Positions 49,708-58,744 are shown, numbered from the stretch's first letter. The stretch: DNA of 64,000 nucleotides from CAJFUR01 sp904420575 (GCA_965119745.1 OZ221973.1:496001-560000); one strand, 5' to 3'. A program made the numbers and translations. Notes: a model not told the origin generated them from the letters alone.

Positions 49708-51177
49708 CTACGCGTTCTTCAGGAAAGCCTGGTAGCCTTTGAACGCCTCGTAGATGTCGGCCTTGCTGGTGACCTCCCAGGGGGAGTGCATGGACAGCAC
49801 CGCCACGCCGGAATCGATGACGTCCATGCCGTACTTCGCAGGCAGGTAGGCGATGGTGCCGCCGCCGCCCGCGTCCACGCGGCCCAGCTCGGCGGTCTGG
49901 TAGGACACCCCGGCCTCGTCCATGACGCGGCGGATGCGCGCCACGTATTCGGCGCTCGCATCGTTGCTGCCGCTTTTTCCGCGGCTGCCGGTGTACTTGT
50001 TGAACACCAGGCCACGGCCCAGATAGGCAGAGTTCTTCGCCTCGAAGACGCTCGCATAGGCCGGATCGAAGCCGGCCGAGACGTCGGACGACAGCATGCT
50101 GGAGGCCGCAAGCGCGCGGCGCAGCGGCAGAGAGCCGCCCTCGCCCGCCAGTTCCATGATCTCGGCGATGGCGTTCTCGAAGAACTGCGACGCCATGCCG
50201 GTGGCGCCCACGCTGCCGATCTCTTCCTTGTCCACCAGCACGCACACCGCCGCCTTGCTCGGGCGCTCCACCTCCAGCTGCGCCATGAGCGACGTGTAGG
50301 CGCACACGCGGTCGTCCTGCCCGTAGCCGATGACCATACTGCGGTCGAAACCGAGGTCGCGCGCAGGGCCGGCCGGCACCGCCTCCAACTCGGCGGACAG
50401 GAAGTCCTCTTCGACGATGCCGTACTTGTCGGCCAGAAGCTTGAGCGCGAACGCCTTCACCGGCTCCTTCTCGGCAAGCTCCTCCCAGGCAGGCTTGTCC
50501 GCCGACGGGCCCTTCGACTCCGCGGCTTCGGCCGGCACGTCTGCGGCGTCGTCACCTTCGTCCTTGGCGACCCAGGGACGGTTGCCCACCAGCAAGTCCA
50601 GGTCCTCGCCTTCCACCACCTTGCCGGCCTTCTTGTCCATCTGCTGGTTCGCCAAGTGGACGAGCAGGTCGCTCACGCAGAAGACCGGATCTCCCGGATC
50701 GTCGCCCACGTTCACGTCCACCACGGTGCCGTCGGTCTTGGCCACCACGCCATGCAGCGCAAGGGGCAACGTGACCCACTGGTAGTTCTTGATGCCGCCG
50801 TAGTAATGGGTGTCCATGAGCGCGAACCCGTTGCTCTCGTACAGCGGGTTCTGCTTGAGGTCAAGGCGCGGGCTGTCGATGTGCGCGCCCAGGATGTTCA
50901 TGCCGGCAGCGAACGGCTGCGAGCCAACCTGCACCAGAATGAGCGCCTTGCCGTGCGCGGCCGCCCACACCTTGTCGCCAGCCACAAGCGCACGCCCTTC
51001 GCGCGCAGCCTCGTCGAGCGGACGGTAGCCATGCGCCTCGGCCAGGCGGATGGCGGATGCCGCGCATTCGCGCTCGGTCTTGTTTTGGGAGATGAAACCG
51101 ATGTATTCTGCAGCCAGTTCCTCCAAGGCCTCGTCGTCGGCCTCGTCGTATTTGTTCCATGCCACGTCGCGTTCCAT
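49708..51177 (-). CDS. M18-family aminopeptidase, 489 aa
   Basis: Zinc aminopeptidase of the aspartyl-aminopeptidase family. Metal and catalytic motifs: ILGAHIDSPRLDLKQNPLYE, CVLVDKEEIGSVGATG and VAVLSMHSPWEVTSKADIYE. Residues of about 205-230 carry an Ala/Glu/Asp-rich linker (DEGDDAADVPAEAAESKGPS) inside the lid domain. Intracellular peptide turnover. The ATG (51175-51177) is preceded by GGAAAGGACACCT. Confidence 0.94.
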   Translation of the reverse strand: MERDVAWNKYDEADDEALEELAAEYIGFISQNKTERECAASAIRLAEAHGYRPLDEAAREGRALVAGDKVWAAAHGKALILVQVGSQPFAAGMNILGAHIDSPRLDLKQNPLYESNGFALMDTHYYGGIKNYQWVTLPLALHGVVAKTDGTVVDVNVGDDPGDPVFCVSDLLVHLANQQMDKKAGKVVEGEDLDLLVGNRPWVAKDEGDDAADVPAEAAESKGPSADKPAWEELAEKEPVKAFALKLLADKYGIVEEDFLSAELEAVPAGPARDLGFDRSMVIGYGQDDRVCAYTSLMAQLEVERPSKAAVCVLVDKEEIGSVGATGMASQFFENAIAEIMELAGEGGSLPLRRALAASSMLSSDVSAGFDPAYASVFEAKNSAYLGRGLVFNKYTGSRGKSGSNDASAEYVARIRRVMDEAGVSYQTAELGRVDAGGGGTIAYLPAKYGMDVIDSGVAVLSMHSPWEVTSKADIYEAFKGYQAFLKNA

Positions 51178-51438
51178 AGGTGTCCTTTCCTGACGGTCCG
51201 GGGGTTTTCCGCCGCAGCCGTCCCAGGCTCCGAATCGAGGAAGGTTTCCACGATTACCGTTGTTTCTCCGCTATTATCGCCGACCGGTCCGCCAACGACC
51301 AGAGTCCAGGCCGATTTTTCACCGTGCTGCCAAGTCCACGAACACAGCACTTTGCCGACGAACTGTGAATGTTTGCTGGAGGGTCAGGGACGACCGGTAT
51401 TTTTTCTTGCGTCGATCATCCAAAAGACCTAAGATAGT

Positions 51439-51463
51439 CTTATTGAGATTTGTTCTCATTAAG
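51439..51463. promoter_or_regulatory. Fur/PerR-like operator upstream of rubrerythrin
   Basis: CTTATTGAGA (51439-51448) and TCTCATTAAG (51454-51463) form a 10-bp inverted repeat with one mismatch and a 5-nt centre, 35 nt upstream of the start codon. The TGAGA/TCTCA arms are like Fur-family boxes, and rubrerythrin genes are classic PerR targets. This is inference from the motif. Confidence 0.5.
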
Positions 51464-51498
51464 AGGAGCATGACGAGACCCAGAAGGAGCTTGCTGAC

Positions 51499-52113
51499 AT
51501 GACTATGAAAGTCCGTCCTGAAATTCCCACTGCCGAAAACTCCACCAACTTCGATGTCGTCTCCAACAGCACGACCGTCGTTGGCACCACGCTCGACAAC
51601 CTGAAGGCCGCCATCGCGGGCGAGACCGGCGCCTCCGCCAAGTATGCCGCCTTTGCCAAGGCCGCCAAGGAGCAGGGCTACGACCAGATCGCGCGCCTGT
51701 TCGAGGCTACTTCCGCCGCCGAACAGATCCACATCGGCCTCGAGTACGCGCTCGTGTCCGACATGGATCCCGACTATCAGAAGCCCGCGGCCGATGCTCC
51801 GGCTGCCGAAGCCTCCGACCTGAACCTCATCTCCGGCGCCTGCGGCGAGATCTACGAGACCTCCGACATGTACCCGGCCTTCATCAAGAAGGCCCAGGAA
51901 GAGGGCAATGCCAAGGCCGTGCAGGTGTTCACTCGAGCCAAGCTGGCCGAGTCCGTGCACGCCGAGCGCTACCTGGACGCGTACAACAACATCGACGCCC
52001 CCGACGACGACAAATTCTACCTGTGCCCCATCTGCGGCTACATCCACAAGGGCGAAGACTTCGAGAAGTGCCCCATCTGCTTCTGCCCGAAGAGCACCTT
52101 CACGGCGTTCTAA
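51499..52113 (+). CDS. rbr: Rubrerythrin, 204 aa
   Basis: Peroxide-reducing di-iron protein. The ferritin-like domain (about 30-160) carries the ligand pattern in AAIAGETGASAKYAAFAKAA, TSAAEQIHIGLEYAL and AKLAESVHAERYLDAYNN. The C-terminal rubredoxin domain has Cys176/179/191/194 (CPICGYIHKGEDFEKCPIC). AAGGAG is 9 nt before the ATG. Preceded by a Fur/PerR-like palindrome and followed by a strong terminator. Protects oxygen-sensitive reductases in an anaerobe. Confidence 0.95.
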   Translation: MTMKVRPEIPTAENSTNFDVVSNSTTVVGTTLDNLKAAIAGETGASAKYAAFAKAAKEQGYDQIARLFEATSAAEQIHIGLEYALVSDMDPDYQKPAADAPAAEASDLNLISGACGEIYETSDMYPAFIKKAQEEGNAKAVQVFTRAKLAESVHAERYLDAYNNIDAPDDDKFYLCPICGYIHKGEDFEKCPICFCPKSTFTAF

Positions 52114-52190
52114 GAAGCTTTGCACCACCTGCTGCGACCGCGGGCCACGCGTCTTGCCGTCGCAGCGAGCCAACAGCCTTTCAGCACGTA

Positions 52191-52231
52191 AAAAGGGAGT
52201 GCGGCGGCGTGATGCCGTCGCACTCCCTTTT
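52191..52231. terminator. Strong bidirectional terminator between rubrerythrin and the flavoprotein gene
   Basis: An 18-bp stem (52191-52208 with 52214-52231; one G-T pair) with a 5-nt loop. AAAA opens one side and TTTT closes the other, so a T-run follows the stem on both strands. It serves two convergent genes. Confidence 0.88.
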
Positions 52232-52247
52232 CTCTTCGCGAGGCCTT

Positions 52248-53813
52248 CTACGCGATGGCTTCGTTCTGCGCGGCGGACTGGCCCGCCACGCGGCCGTTCA
52301 CCAGGCAGTCGGCCGTGGCGCAGGAACCCAGGCGGCACGCGCCGTGCACGCCGCCGGTCACCTCGCCTGCCGCGAACAGGCCGGGGATAGGCTGCAGGTC
52401 CACGTCGAGCACCTGGGCATTCATGTCGGTCTTCACGCCGCCCATGGTGTGGTGCACCTTCGGCCAGATGCGCGTCACGTAGAACGGCGGCTCCTGCACC
52501 GGCTGGGCGTCCTCGGGGATGATCTTGCCGAACTCTTCATCGACCTTCGTGGCCACGTAGCCGTTGTAACGCTCGAGCTGCGCCTTGAACGCATCGGCAG
52601 GCAGGTCGTAAGCCGCAATGACCTCGTCGATGCTGTCGTACTTCTTCGTGATGCCGGCCTCGATGGCGGGCTGCAGGTTCGCGTCGAAGTTCCATTTGGG
52701 GATGTTGCGCTCGTCCACGATCTGCAGCAGCGGCACGCCGTTCTCCACGATGGCGTTGGAGTAGACGCGGCGGTCGGCCAGCTCGTTGACGATGCGCTGT
52801 CCGGTCTGCGGGTCGATGCTCGGGCAGTATGCCACGTTCGCGTCGATGTAGCTGGGGCCTTTGCCGTAGCCCGCCTCGTCGGGGCTGCACCACGGGCCCA
52901 TCTGGATCCAGTCGAGATGCACGGCCAGGGCGCCGGACTTCATGGCGGCTATCAGCGCCTCTGCGGTCGCACCCATCTGGTTGGTGCAGTCGACCGTCTC
53001 GTCCAGATGCGGGTCGTGCTGCACGCGCCAGGCCACGTCCATGCCGAAGCCGCCGCTTGCCAGCACCACGCCGCGACGCGCCTTGATGAAGTGGGGCGTG
53101 CCCGTGGTCACGTCGTTGTCCTTCGCCTTGTCGTTCACCTGCACGCCCACCACGCGGCCGGAATCGTCGCGGAAGAAACGCGTCAGCATCATGTTCGTCT
53201 TCATGGGCACGCCCATGCCCTCCAGCTTTTCGATCAGAGGCATCACGATGGCCGAGCCGTGCCCCACCTTGGGATGGATGGTGCGCAGCGTGTTATGGCC
53301 GCCGTAGGGAATGACGTTCACGTTGCCGTCCTCGTCGGTGTCCCATTCCACGCCCAGCTCGGTCTGCGTCCATTCCCACGTCTCGTTCGACTTCTCGGCC
53401 AACACGCGGCATTTCTCCACGTCGTTCAAGCCCAGACCAGCGGCCACCATGTCGGCCACGTACTTGTCGACCGAGTCCTCGATGCCCTTCGCCTTCTGAG
53501 CCGAAGACATGCACACCGCGAAGTCGCCGTCGGCTATGGCGGAATTGCCGCCCAGGGTGCCCATCTTTTCGACCAGCAGGGTGTCGGCACCGGCGTTCTT
53601 GGCCTCGTATGCCGCCGCCAGTCCGGCATAGCCCGAACCGATGACCAGCACGTCGCATTCCTCGTCCCAGGAATCGGGCAGCTCCCCGCCGCCCGCAGAC
53701 GCGCTGCCCGCCTCGGCCTTGGTCTTGGGGGCGCAGCCCGCCAAGCCCGCGCCCGCCACGACGGCGGATCCCACGGCAAGCGTCTTCAAGAAGTTCCTAC
53801 GGTCCAGTTCCAT
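52248..53813 (-). CDS. Tat-exported FAD-dependent fumarate-reductase-like flavoprotein, 521 aa
   Basis: Tat motif DRRNFLKTLA (4-13) and a following lipobox-like LAGCAP. The FAD site is CDVLVIGSGYAGLAAAYEAK, with VEKMGTLGGNSAIADGDFAV after it. The catalytic half shows HHTMGGVKTDMNAQVLD and GLFAAGEVTGGVHGACRLGS, family positions for the substrate-binding His. No FMN-binding or heme domain is present, so electrons come from a separate carrier. Many paralogs with differing substrates occur in Eggerthellaceae, reducing enoates such as fumarate, urocanate or cinnamates. GGGAGGAAGCA precedes the ATG at 53811-53813. LuxR regulator 3 lies just upstream. Confidence 0.9.
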   Translation of the reverse strand: MELDRRNFLKTLAVGSAVVAGAGLAGCAPKTKAEAGSASAGGGELPDSWDEECDVLVIGSGYAGLAAAYEAKNAGADTLLVEKMGTLGGNSAIADGDFAVCMSSAQKAKGIEDSVDKYVADMVAAGLGLNDVEKCRVLAEKSNETWEWTQTELGVEWDTDEDGNVNVIPYGGHNTLRTIHPKVGHGSAIVMPLIEKLEGMGVPMKTNMMLTRFFRDDSGRVVGVQVNDKAKDNDVTTGTPHFIKARRGVVLASGGFGMDVAWRVQHDPHLDETVDCTNQMGATAEALIAAMKSGALAVHLDWIQMGPWCSPDEAGYGKGPSYIDANVAYCPSIDPQTGQRIVNELADRRVYSNAIVENGVPLLQIVDERNIPKWNFDANLQPAIEAGITKKYDSIDEVIAAYDLPADAFKAQLERYNGYVATKVDEEFGKIIPEDAQPVQEPPFYVTRIWPKVHHTMGGVKTDMNAQVLDVDLQPIPGLFAAGEVTGGVHGACRLGSCATADCLVNGRVAGQSAAQNEAIA

Positions 53814-54048
53814 TGCTTCCTCCCTTTTCCCTGTATCCCCACCCATCCGGTGGCCAGTGACGTTCGTTTCCTTGCTCGGTCGCCATCCCGTTCGCGGCAC
53901 CGCATCAAGGACAGCCCGAAGCATAGGCGCGCGGCGCGGCGGGCGTGTACCTCCAAAGGGTCTATTTGCGGCTACGCAGCGGTAGCACAAAAGGGAGTAT
54001 TCTTCTGTTTTCGCAGGTAAAAGGGAATTGAGTGGCTTTGCCCCGCGA

Positions 54049-55515
54049 TCACGCGGCGGGATACTGGCCTTTCCAAATGAGGTCGAGCAGTTCCTGGCGC
54101 GAATGCACGCCCAGCTTCGCGTAGCAGCGGCGCAGATGGGTCTTCACCGTGTAGTTGGACAGGTACAGCTCGTCGGCTATGTAGACGGCGCTCCGCCCGC
54201 TGGCGTACATCTTGAGTACTTCCTGCTCGCGCTCCGTCAAGCCCGCAACGTGCACCGCTTCGGCGAACTTCTCGCCGAACGCGTCCTGCGCGGTGGCTGC
54301 CTCGTCAGGCGACGACGTGGCGGACGGCGCTTCCCCCGCGCCCCCGTCGCTGGGTTCGAACGGCGTGGTTTCGATGGTCTGCCGCCTGACCACCAGCCAT
54401 ACCGCCCCCAAAACGCCCACGAACAGCACCCACAGCCCCACGATGGATATCAGGTTCGCCGTGGTGGCGGAAATGCCCACCGTCTCGGACACCCCGATGA
54501 CCAGGCCACGACTCAGCAACAGTCCCAACCGCATGGATCCCAGCCCCAAGGCGACGATGCTGAACGAATTCGCCTTGCTTTCGTAGCCCTTCCATACGAA
54601 CACGATCCAGACAAGTTGCCCGAAGAAGTTGAACAGCGCCAGCGGCACCCCGCTGGTGAAGAACGTCTGGCTTTCCAGGACCGCACGGGCCATGAGCACC
54701 GTCGCCAGCATGAGCGCCACGAACACCACGGCGCGCAGAGGCAGGCGCATGCCCGCTCGCACGTCGCGCAGCACGTACACCAGCAGCGCGACCGAAAGCG
54801 CGATGCTGCCCACCTGCGCTTCGGGCGACACCAGATAGCCGGAATACCCCTGCACCACGTCCACCTGCATGATGGCGCCGAACAGAAACGAGAGCGCCAA
54901 GGTGGCCAGCACCGGCTCGCGCACCGACTTGACCACGGCCGCAAAGCTTCCCTGCTGCTCGTCATCCGCATAGCGCTTCTGGTCGGCACCGAAGTCGATG
55001 CGCTTCAGGCAGAAGCCCAGCAGCACCAGCGACGCCAGCGGCATAAGGACCTGCAGGTTGGAAAGCCCGAAGGGGGCGTCGGCCATGAAGGATATGAGCA
55101 GGGCGCACGTGCTCCACACGATGTAGGAGCCCACCACCAGAACCATGGAAACCGAGGGCTTGAACGAAGCGAAGCTGACGCCCCAGCAGAGATTGAGCAG
55201 GGCCAGCAGGCAGTACACCACCACTTGCAGCGCCATGACCGCCGCTTCGGGCAGCGGTGCGAACGCGAGCAGCGCATACGCCACCACCGTGGCCGCGAAG
55301 CAGCCGAAGTAGAGCGTCTTGCTGGAATACAGACGGAGCCGGAACACCACGTAGCCACCCAGCAGGTACGTGGCGGTCTCGGCAAGCAGCAGCGGCAACG
55401 GCGTCAGGCCGAATCCTATGAAGCTGGGCGAGGGCACCTGCAGCACAACGAACAGGCCGTCGCCCACGACGACCATCAGCAGCAACCCCCACGGATATGA
55501 CGAAAACCGGTCCAC
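54049..55515 (-). CDS. Membrane-bound LuxR-family regulator 3, 488 aa
   Basis: Twelve hydrophobic helices (from YPWGLLLMVVVGDGLFVVLQ to LWVLFVGVLGAVWLVV), an acidic Ser/Ala linker and a LuxR HTH (AGLTEREQEVLKMYASGRSA, then LSNYTVKTHLRRCYAKLGVH). The GTG at 55513-55515 is chosen: AAGGGGG is 3-4 nt upstream and a TATAAT box at 55540-55545 places the transcript start between it and the GTG at 55548. It lies upstream of the flavoprotein gene on the same strand, 235 nt apart, and probably senses the flavoprotein substrate. Confidence 0.88.
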   Translation of the reverse strand: MDRFSSYPWGLLLMVVVGDGLFVVLQVPSPSFIGFGLTPLPLLLAETATYLLGGYVVFRLRLYSSKTLYFGCFAATVVAYALLAFAPLPEAAVMALQVVVYCLLALLNLCWGVSFASFKPSVSMVLVVGSYIVWSTCALLISFMADAPFGLSNLQVLMPLASLVLLGFCLKRIDFGADQKRYADDEQQGSFAAVVKSVREPVLATLALSFLFGAIMQVDVVQGYSGYLVSPEAQVGSIALSVALLVYVLRDVRAGMRLPLRAVVFVALMLATVLMARAVLESQTFFTSGVPLALFNFFGQLVWIVFVWKGYESKANSFSIVALGLGSMRLGLLLSRGLVIGVSETVGISATTANLISIVGLWVLFVGVLGAVWLVVRRQTIETTPFEPSDGGAGEAPSATSSPDEAATAQDAFGEKFAEAVHVAGLTEREQEVLKMYASGRSAVYIADELYLSNYTVKTHLRRCYAKLGVHSRQELLDLIWKGQYPAA

Positions 55516-55539
55516 TGGCCCCCTTTTCGATCGCGACCC

Positions 55540-55545
55540 ATTATA
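55540..55545 (-). promoter_or_regulatory. Consensus -10 box of LuxR regulator 3
   Basis: TATAAT on the minus strand, 24 nt before the chosen GTG. It implies a leader of about 18 nt. No convincing -35 box is seen 17 nt upstream, suggesting activator dependence. Confidence 0.6.
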
Positions 55546-55755
55546 CACGCGGGGGCAGGTCGGGCAGAAGTAGGCCTCAACCGTTTTTCAACGTTGCCTC
55601 ATCGCCCACGATCGTCTTTTACCGCGGCCAAACCGATGCCGGTTTCCGCGTGTGACCAGATAAGCTGTTGGGCTTGGCGCATTCACCCCCCCCCTCTCTC
55701 TCAGGCGAGCTTGCCGAGCCTTGCTGCGATCCACTCTATGGCAGGGCTACGACGG

Positions 55756-56280
55756 TCACTGTCCCCATTCCATCACGGTGCTGCCGGTGAGCGACTCGAT
55801 GCGGGCAGACAGCACGCGCCCGTCTTCCACTTCCACTTTCGCGATGCTGCGGGGGAAGTCGCCGCGCGAACGGAACACGGCGCCAGGGCACAGCACCAGC
55901 GTCGCAGGACGCGCATCCGGGCCACTCACCAGTTCGGGCACATGGGTGTGGCCATGCACGCACACCTGGGGGATCGGATCCCCCGACGCAAGGGCGGCCG
56001 AGCCGGCGAAGGTGATCTTCACGTCACGCGGATAATGCGCCACCAGAAAGCGCACGCCGTCGATGACGGGATGCGCGAACCGCCCGACGCGCTCGCCGTA
56101 TTCGTCGAAGTCGTTGTTGCCCAGCACGGCCGTCACCGGCGCCAAGGCTTCCAGTTCCAACAAGATGTTCGGGTCGCCGATGTCGCCCGCGTGGATGATG
56201 TGGTCGCTCTCGGCCAACGCCGCCAGCGCTTCGGGCTGCAACCTGCCATGGGTGTCCGATATGATGCCGACCGTGGTCAT
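55756..56280 (-). CDS. YfcE/MJ0936-type metallophosphoesterase, 174 aa
   Basis: Calcineurin-like fold with all metal motifs: GIISDTHGRL, HIIHAGDIGDP, VLGNNDFDE, AHYP and VHGHTHVPEL. It is the small phosphodiesterase type that acts on artificial phosphodiesters; the true substrate is unknown. The ATG at 56278-56280 is followed upstream by an octamer tandem repeat that lies where its promoter should be. Confidence 0.93.
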   Translation of the reverse strand: MTTVGIISDTHGRLQPEALAALAESDHIIHAGDIGDPNILLELEALAPVTAVLGNNDFDEYGERVGRFAHPVIDGVRFLVAHYPRDVKITFAGSAALASGDPIPQVCVHGHTHVPELVSGPDARPATLVLCPGAVFRSRGDFPRSIAKVEVEDGRVLSARIESLTGSTVMEWGQ

Positions 56281-56315
56281 GTTCCGCTCGCTTTCTTGCC
56301 GCGCCGCAGCCACTT

Positions 56316-56370
56316 GGCCGCCGGGCCGCCGGGCCGCCGCGCCGCCGGGCCGCCGGGCCGCCGGGCCGCC
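56316..56370. repeat. Seven-copy tandem repeat of an 8-nt unit
   Basis: GGGCCGCC repeats seven times head to tail (first copy lacks one G; the fourth is GCGCCGCC), ending at 56370. It lies 36-90 nt upstream of the yfcE-like start on the minus strand and in non-coding DNA. Such pure short repeats change copy number by slippage. Confidence 0.9.
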
Positions 56371-56544
56371 ATGAAGGCTCAGTTTAGCATGCAAAATCGG
56401 CCTGCTTCAAGGCGCGGGCCGTGAATGTGGTGAAAGAGATGGAATCGCTTGCGGCGTTGTGGGAAGATGGGGAAAGAGACCGATGGGCCGCAGTTGCGCG
56501 CCCGAAACACGACGCCGGCCGCCCACGCGCAAGGAGCACGGAAC

Positions 56545-57567
56545 ATGCCTGACACCGCACGTCCCCAGCCATCCGACGAGACCTCCGAGGCCCTTGACCC
56601 TATACCGTTGGAAGACACGTTCGTCTTCACCGAGCCCAACGAGGCAGGCATGTCCACGGCCATGTTCTACGCGTTCAACACGGTCATCACCTTGCAGGCG
56701 TTCGGCGACGCGAACGAAGTGCGCGCGGCCATGGAGGCGGCGCGCGACCGCTGCCGCTTCTTCGAGCGGCTGTTCAGCCGCACGCTTCCCCATTCCGACA
56801 TAGCGCGGCTGAACGCGGCCGCAGGCGCGGAAACCCCCCTTCATCCGGAAACGTTTCGCCTGCTGCAAGCCGCGCAGCACTACTGCGCCGAAAGCCAGGG
56901 GACGTTCGACGTCACCATTGGCGCAGCCGGCCGTCTGTGGAACTTCCACGAGGGCGTCATGCCGTCCGAAGATGCGCTGTCGCAGGCCGTCAAGCACGTC
57001 GATTGGCGCACGCTCGTCCTGCGCGAAGAAGCCGGCGCGGAAGAAAGCGCGCCCCGGTGCTTCGCGCGGCTGGAAGACCCGCAGGCTTCCGTCGACGCGG
57101 GCGGGATCGCAAAGGGCTACATAGCCGACGACCTCACCGCCCTTCTGAGCGAGCGGGGCGTCCAGACGTTCATCGTGAACCTGGGCGGCAACGTGGTGAC
57201 GCACGGCGTGAAGCCCAACGGGGCGAAATGGAAGATAGGCGTGCAAGACCCCAAGCGCAAGGACGGCATTCTGGGCGCCATCCAACTGGGCAACGCCTCG
57301 GCCGTGACCAGCGGCGTGTACGAGCGCTGCTTCGAGCGCGACGGCACGTTGTACCACCATATCCTGGACCCCCGTACCGGCATGCCCGTGGAAACCGACG
57401 CTGCCGGCGTCACCGTGGTGGCGGACGCGTCGTTGGACGCCGAAGGCTTTTCCACCACGCTGGTGGCGCTGGGCATCAAGGAAGGCGCCGCGTTCGTGGA
57501 CGCCCATCCCCAGATCAGGTCGGCCTACTTCGTTGACCACCACGACCGCGTCATCCAGGTGCCGTAA
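56545..57567 (+). CDS. apbE: FAD:protein FMN transferase (ApbE), 340 aa
   Basis: Attaches FMN covalently to threonine in flavoprotein FMN-binding domains, used by extracellular flavin-dependent electron transfer and Rnf/Nqr complexes. Motifs: an early MFYAFNTVITLQAFG, TFDVTIGAAGRLWNF, VDAGGIAKGYIADDL, IVNLGGNVVTHG and HILDPRTGMPV. There is no lipoprotein signal, so it acts in the cytoplasm or is non-classical. AAGGAG is 8 nt before ATG 56545; the frame opens earlier but without a site. Confidence 0.94.
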   Translation: MPDTARPQPSDETSEALDPIPLEDTFVFTEPNEAGMSTAMFYAFNTVITLQAFGDANEVRAAMEAARDRCRFFERLFSRTLPHSDIARLNAAAGAETPLHPETFRLLQAAQHYCAESQGTFDVTIGAAGRLWNFHEGVMPSEDALSQAVKHVDWRTLVLREEAGAEESAPRCFARLEDPQASVDAGGIAKGYIADDLTALLSERGVQTFIVNLGGNVVTHGVKPNGAKWKIGVQDPKRKDGILGAIQLGNASAVTSGVYERCFERDGTLYHHILDPRTGMPVETDAAGVTVVADASLDAEGFSTTLVALGIKEGAAFVDAHPQIRSAYFVDHHDRVIQVP

Positions 57568-57707
57568 GGCAGCCGCGGCAGTCGCACGACGTCGTCCCCT
57601 TCCGTTTTTTCGCCGCGCGAAACATCCAGCGGAGGGCACGTTGTACTACAATCGCACCGGGCGCCCTTGCCCGTACCGCAAACCACCGACAGCACGAAGG
57701 AACCTCC

Positions 57708-58499
57708 ATGGCAGTCATCGACATTCATGCACACGTCTATCCTGACAAAATAGCCGAACGCGCCTCGCAGAGCGTCGGCGAGTTCTATCACGTGGGCATG
57801 TACGAGGGAGGGTCGGTCGAAGCGCTGCTGAGCGCGACCACCACATCTCCCATCACGCACTTCGTCGTCCATTCCGTGGCAACCAAGCCCGGCAACGTGG
57901 AAAGCATCAACGACTTCATTGCCGAACAGTGCCGCATCCACCCCGAATTCATCGGCTTCGCCACGCTGCATCAGGACTACCCGGACCCCGAAGCGGAAAT
58001 AGAGCGCGCCATGGGCCTGGGCCTCAAGGGGCTGAAGCTGCATCCCGACACGCAGCAGGTGGACATGGACGATCCACGGCTCATGCGCATCTACGAGATC
58101 ATCGAAGGCCGCTTGCCCCTCATCGTGCACACGGGCGACTACCGCTACGACTACTCGCATCCGCGCCGCCTGAAGAAGGTGCTGCACGCGTTCCCGAACC
58201 TGGTGGTGGACGCGGCGCACTTCGGCGGCTGGTCGGTGTTCGACCTGGCCGTGGAATACCTGGAAGACGAGAACTGCTTTCTGGACATGTCCAGCTCGCG
58301 CGCGTTTCTGGGCGCGCGCCGCACGCAGGAGCTCGTGCGCATCTACGGCACCGACCGCATCCTGTTCGGCTCGGACTTCCCCATGTGGAGCCCCACGAAG
58401 GAATACGAAGACTTCGCGTCGCTCGACTTCACCGAAGCAGAGCTGGAGAACATGACCTGGCACAACGCCGAACGTTTCCTCAACATGAAAGTGGAATGA
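57708..58499 (+). CDS. Amidohydrolase-2 family metal-dependent hydrolase, 263 aa
   Basis: TIM-barrel hydrolase or decarboxylase. Metal ligands: His7/His9 (IDIHAHVYPD), LKGLKLHPDTQQVD, LIVHTGDY, VVDAAHFGGWSVFDLA and LFGSDFPMWSP. Related proteins hydrolyse cyclic amides or decarboxylate aromatic acids; substrate unknown. AAGGAACC lies about 6 nt before the ATG. Monocistronic or weakly linked to apbE 140 nt upstream. Confidence 0.92.
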   Translation: MAVIDIHAHVYPDKIAERASQSVGEFYHVGMYEGGSVEALLSATTTSPITHFVVHSVATKPGNVESINDFIAEQCRIHPEFIGFATLHQDYPDPEAEIERAMGLGLKGLKLHPDTQQVDMDDPRLMRIYEIIEGRLPLIVHTGDYRYDYSHPRRLKKVLHAFPNLVVDAAHFGGWSVFDLAVEYLEDENCFLDMSSSRAFLGARRTQELVRIYGTDRILFGSDFPMWSPTKEYEDFASLDFTEAELENMTWHNAERFLNMKVE

Positions 58500-58509
58500 C
58501 CTGAGAGAA

Positions 58510-58543
58510 GATCCTTCGACTCGCTCCGCTCGCTCAGGATGAC
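58510..58543. repeat. Small imperfect hairpin repeat
   Basis: The 34 nt starting GATCCTTCGACTCGCTCCGC and ending CTCAGGATGAC fold into an imperfect hairpin (ATCCT...AGGAT outer pairs, GACTCGC/GCTCGCTC inner). Sequences of this type are familiar dispersed intergenic repeats in bacterial genomes and may end transcription of the amidohydrolase gene. Confidence 0.55.
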
Positions 58544-58623
58544 AATCGTTGTGCGTCCAAGGGGGAGCCAGATGGAATAACCCTTGCAGGTAGACCAACG
58601 TCGCCCAGGTTGGCGCTAGTAAG

Positions 58624-58735
58624 TCAGCGAGAAGCGGCGAGGTGCCTAAGATTCGTGGGATGGCGAAGGCGAAGCGTACTAAGGTACGTGAGCCTTCGGC
58701 ATCGCGCGAAGATTGGGTGCCTCGCCGCTTCGCAG
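58624..58735 (+). repeat. Intergenic palindromic element related to the leuS insertion
   Basis: A long imperfect hairpin. Outer arms GAAGCGGCGAGG (58631-58642) and CCTCGCCGCTTC (58720-58731) are perfect; inner pairs CGAAGGC/GCCTTCG and CGTAC/GTACG close on a TAAG loop at 58680-58683. Ordered blocks TCAGCGAG, GGTGCCTAAGATT, CGAAGCGT, ACGTGAG and CGAAGATT are shared, with the same spacing, by the insertion in leuS. Confidence 0.7.
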
Positions 58736-58744
58736 CATCGACCC

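Noticed and set aside
51470..51502. 10-codon leader peptide (MTRPRRSLLT) before rubrerythrin
   Set aside because: The purine-rich site is almost in contact with its ATG and there is no attenuator structure after it.
54049..55548. Longer form of LuxR regulator 3 starting at the GTG of 55548
   Set aside because: A TATAAT box at 55540-55545 overlaps that codon, so it should not be in the transcript; a better ribosome site precedes the GTG at 55515.
55686..55693. Run of eight C followed by TC repeats as a phase-variation switch
   Set aside because: It lies in non-coding DNA downstream of the yfcE-like gene and upstream of LuxR regulator 3 beyond its promoter; no gene depends on it visibly.
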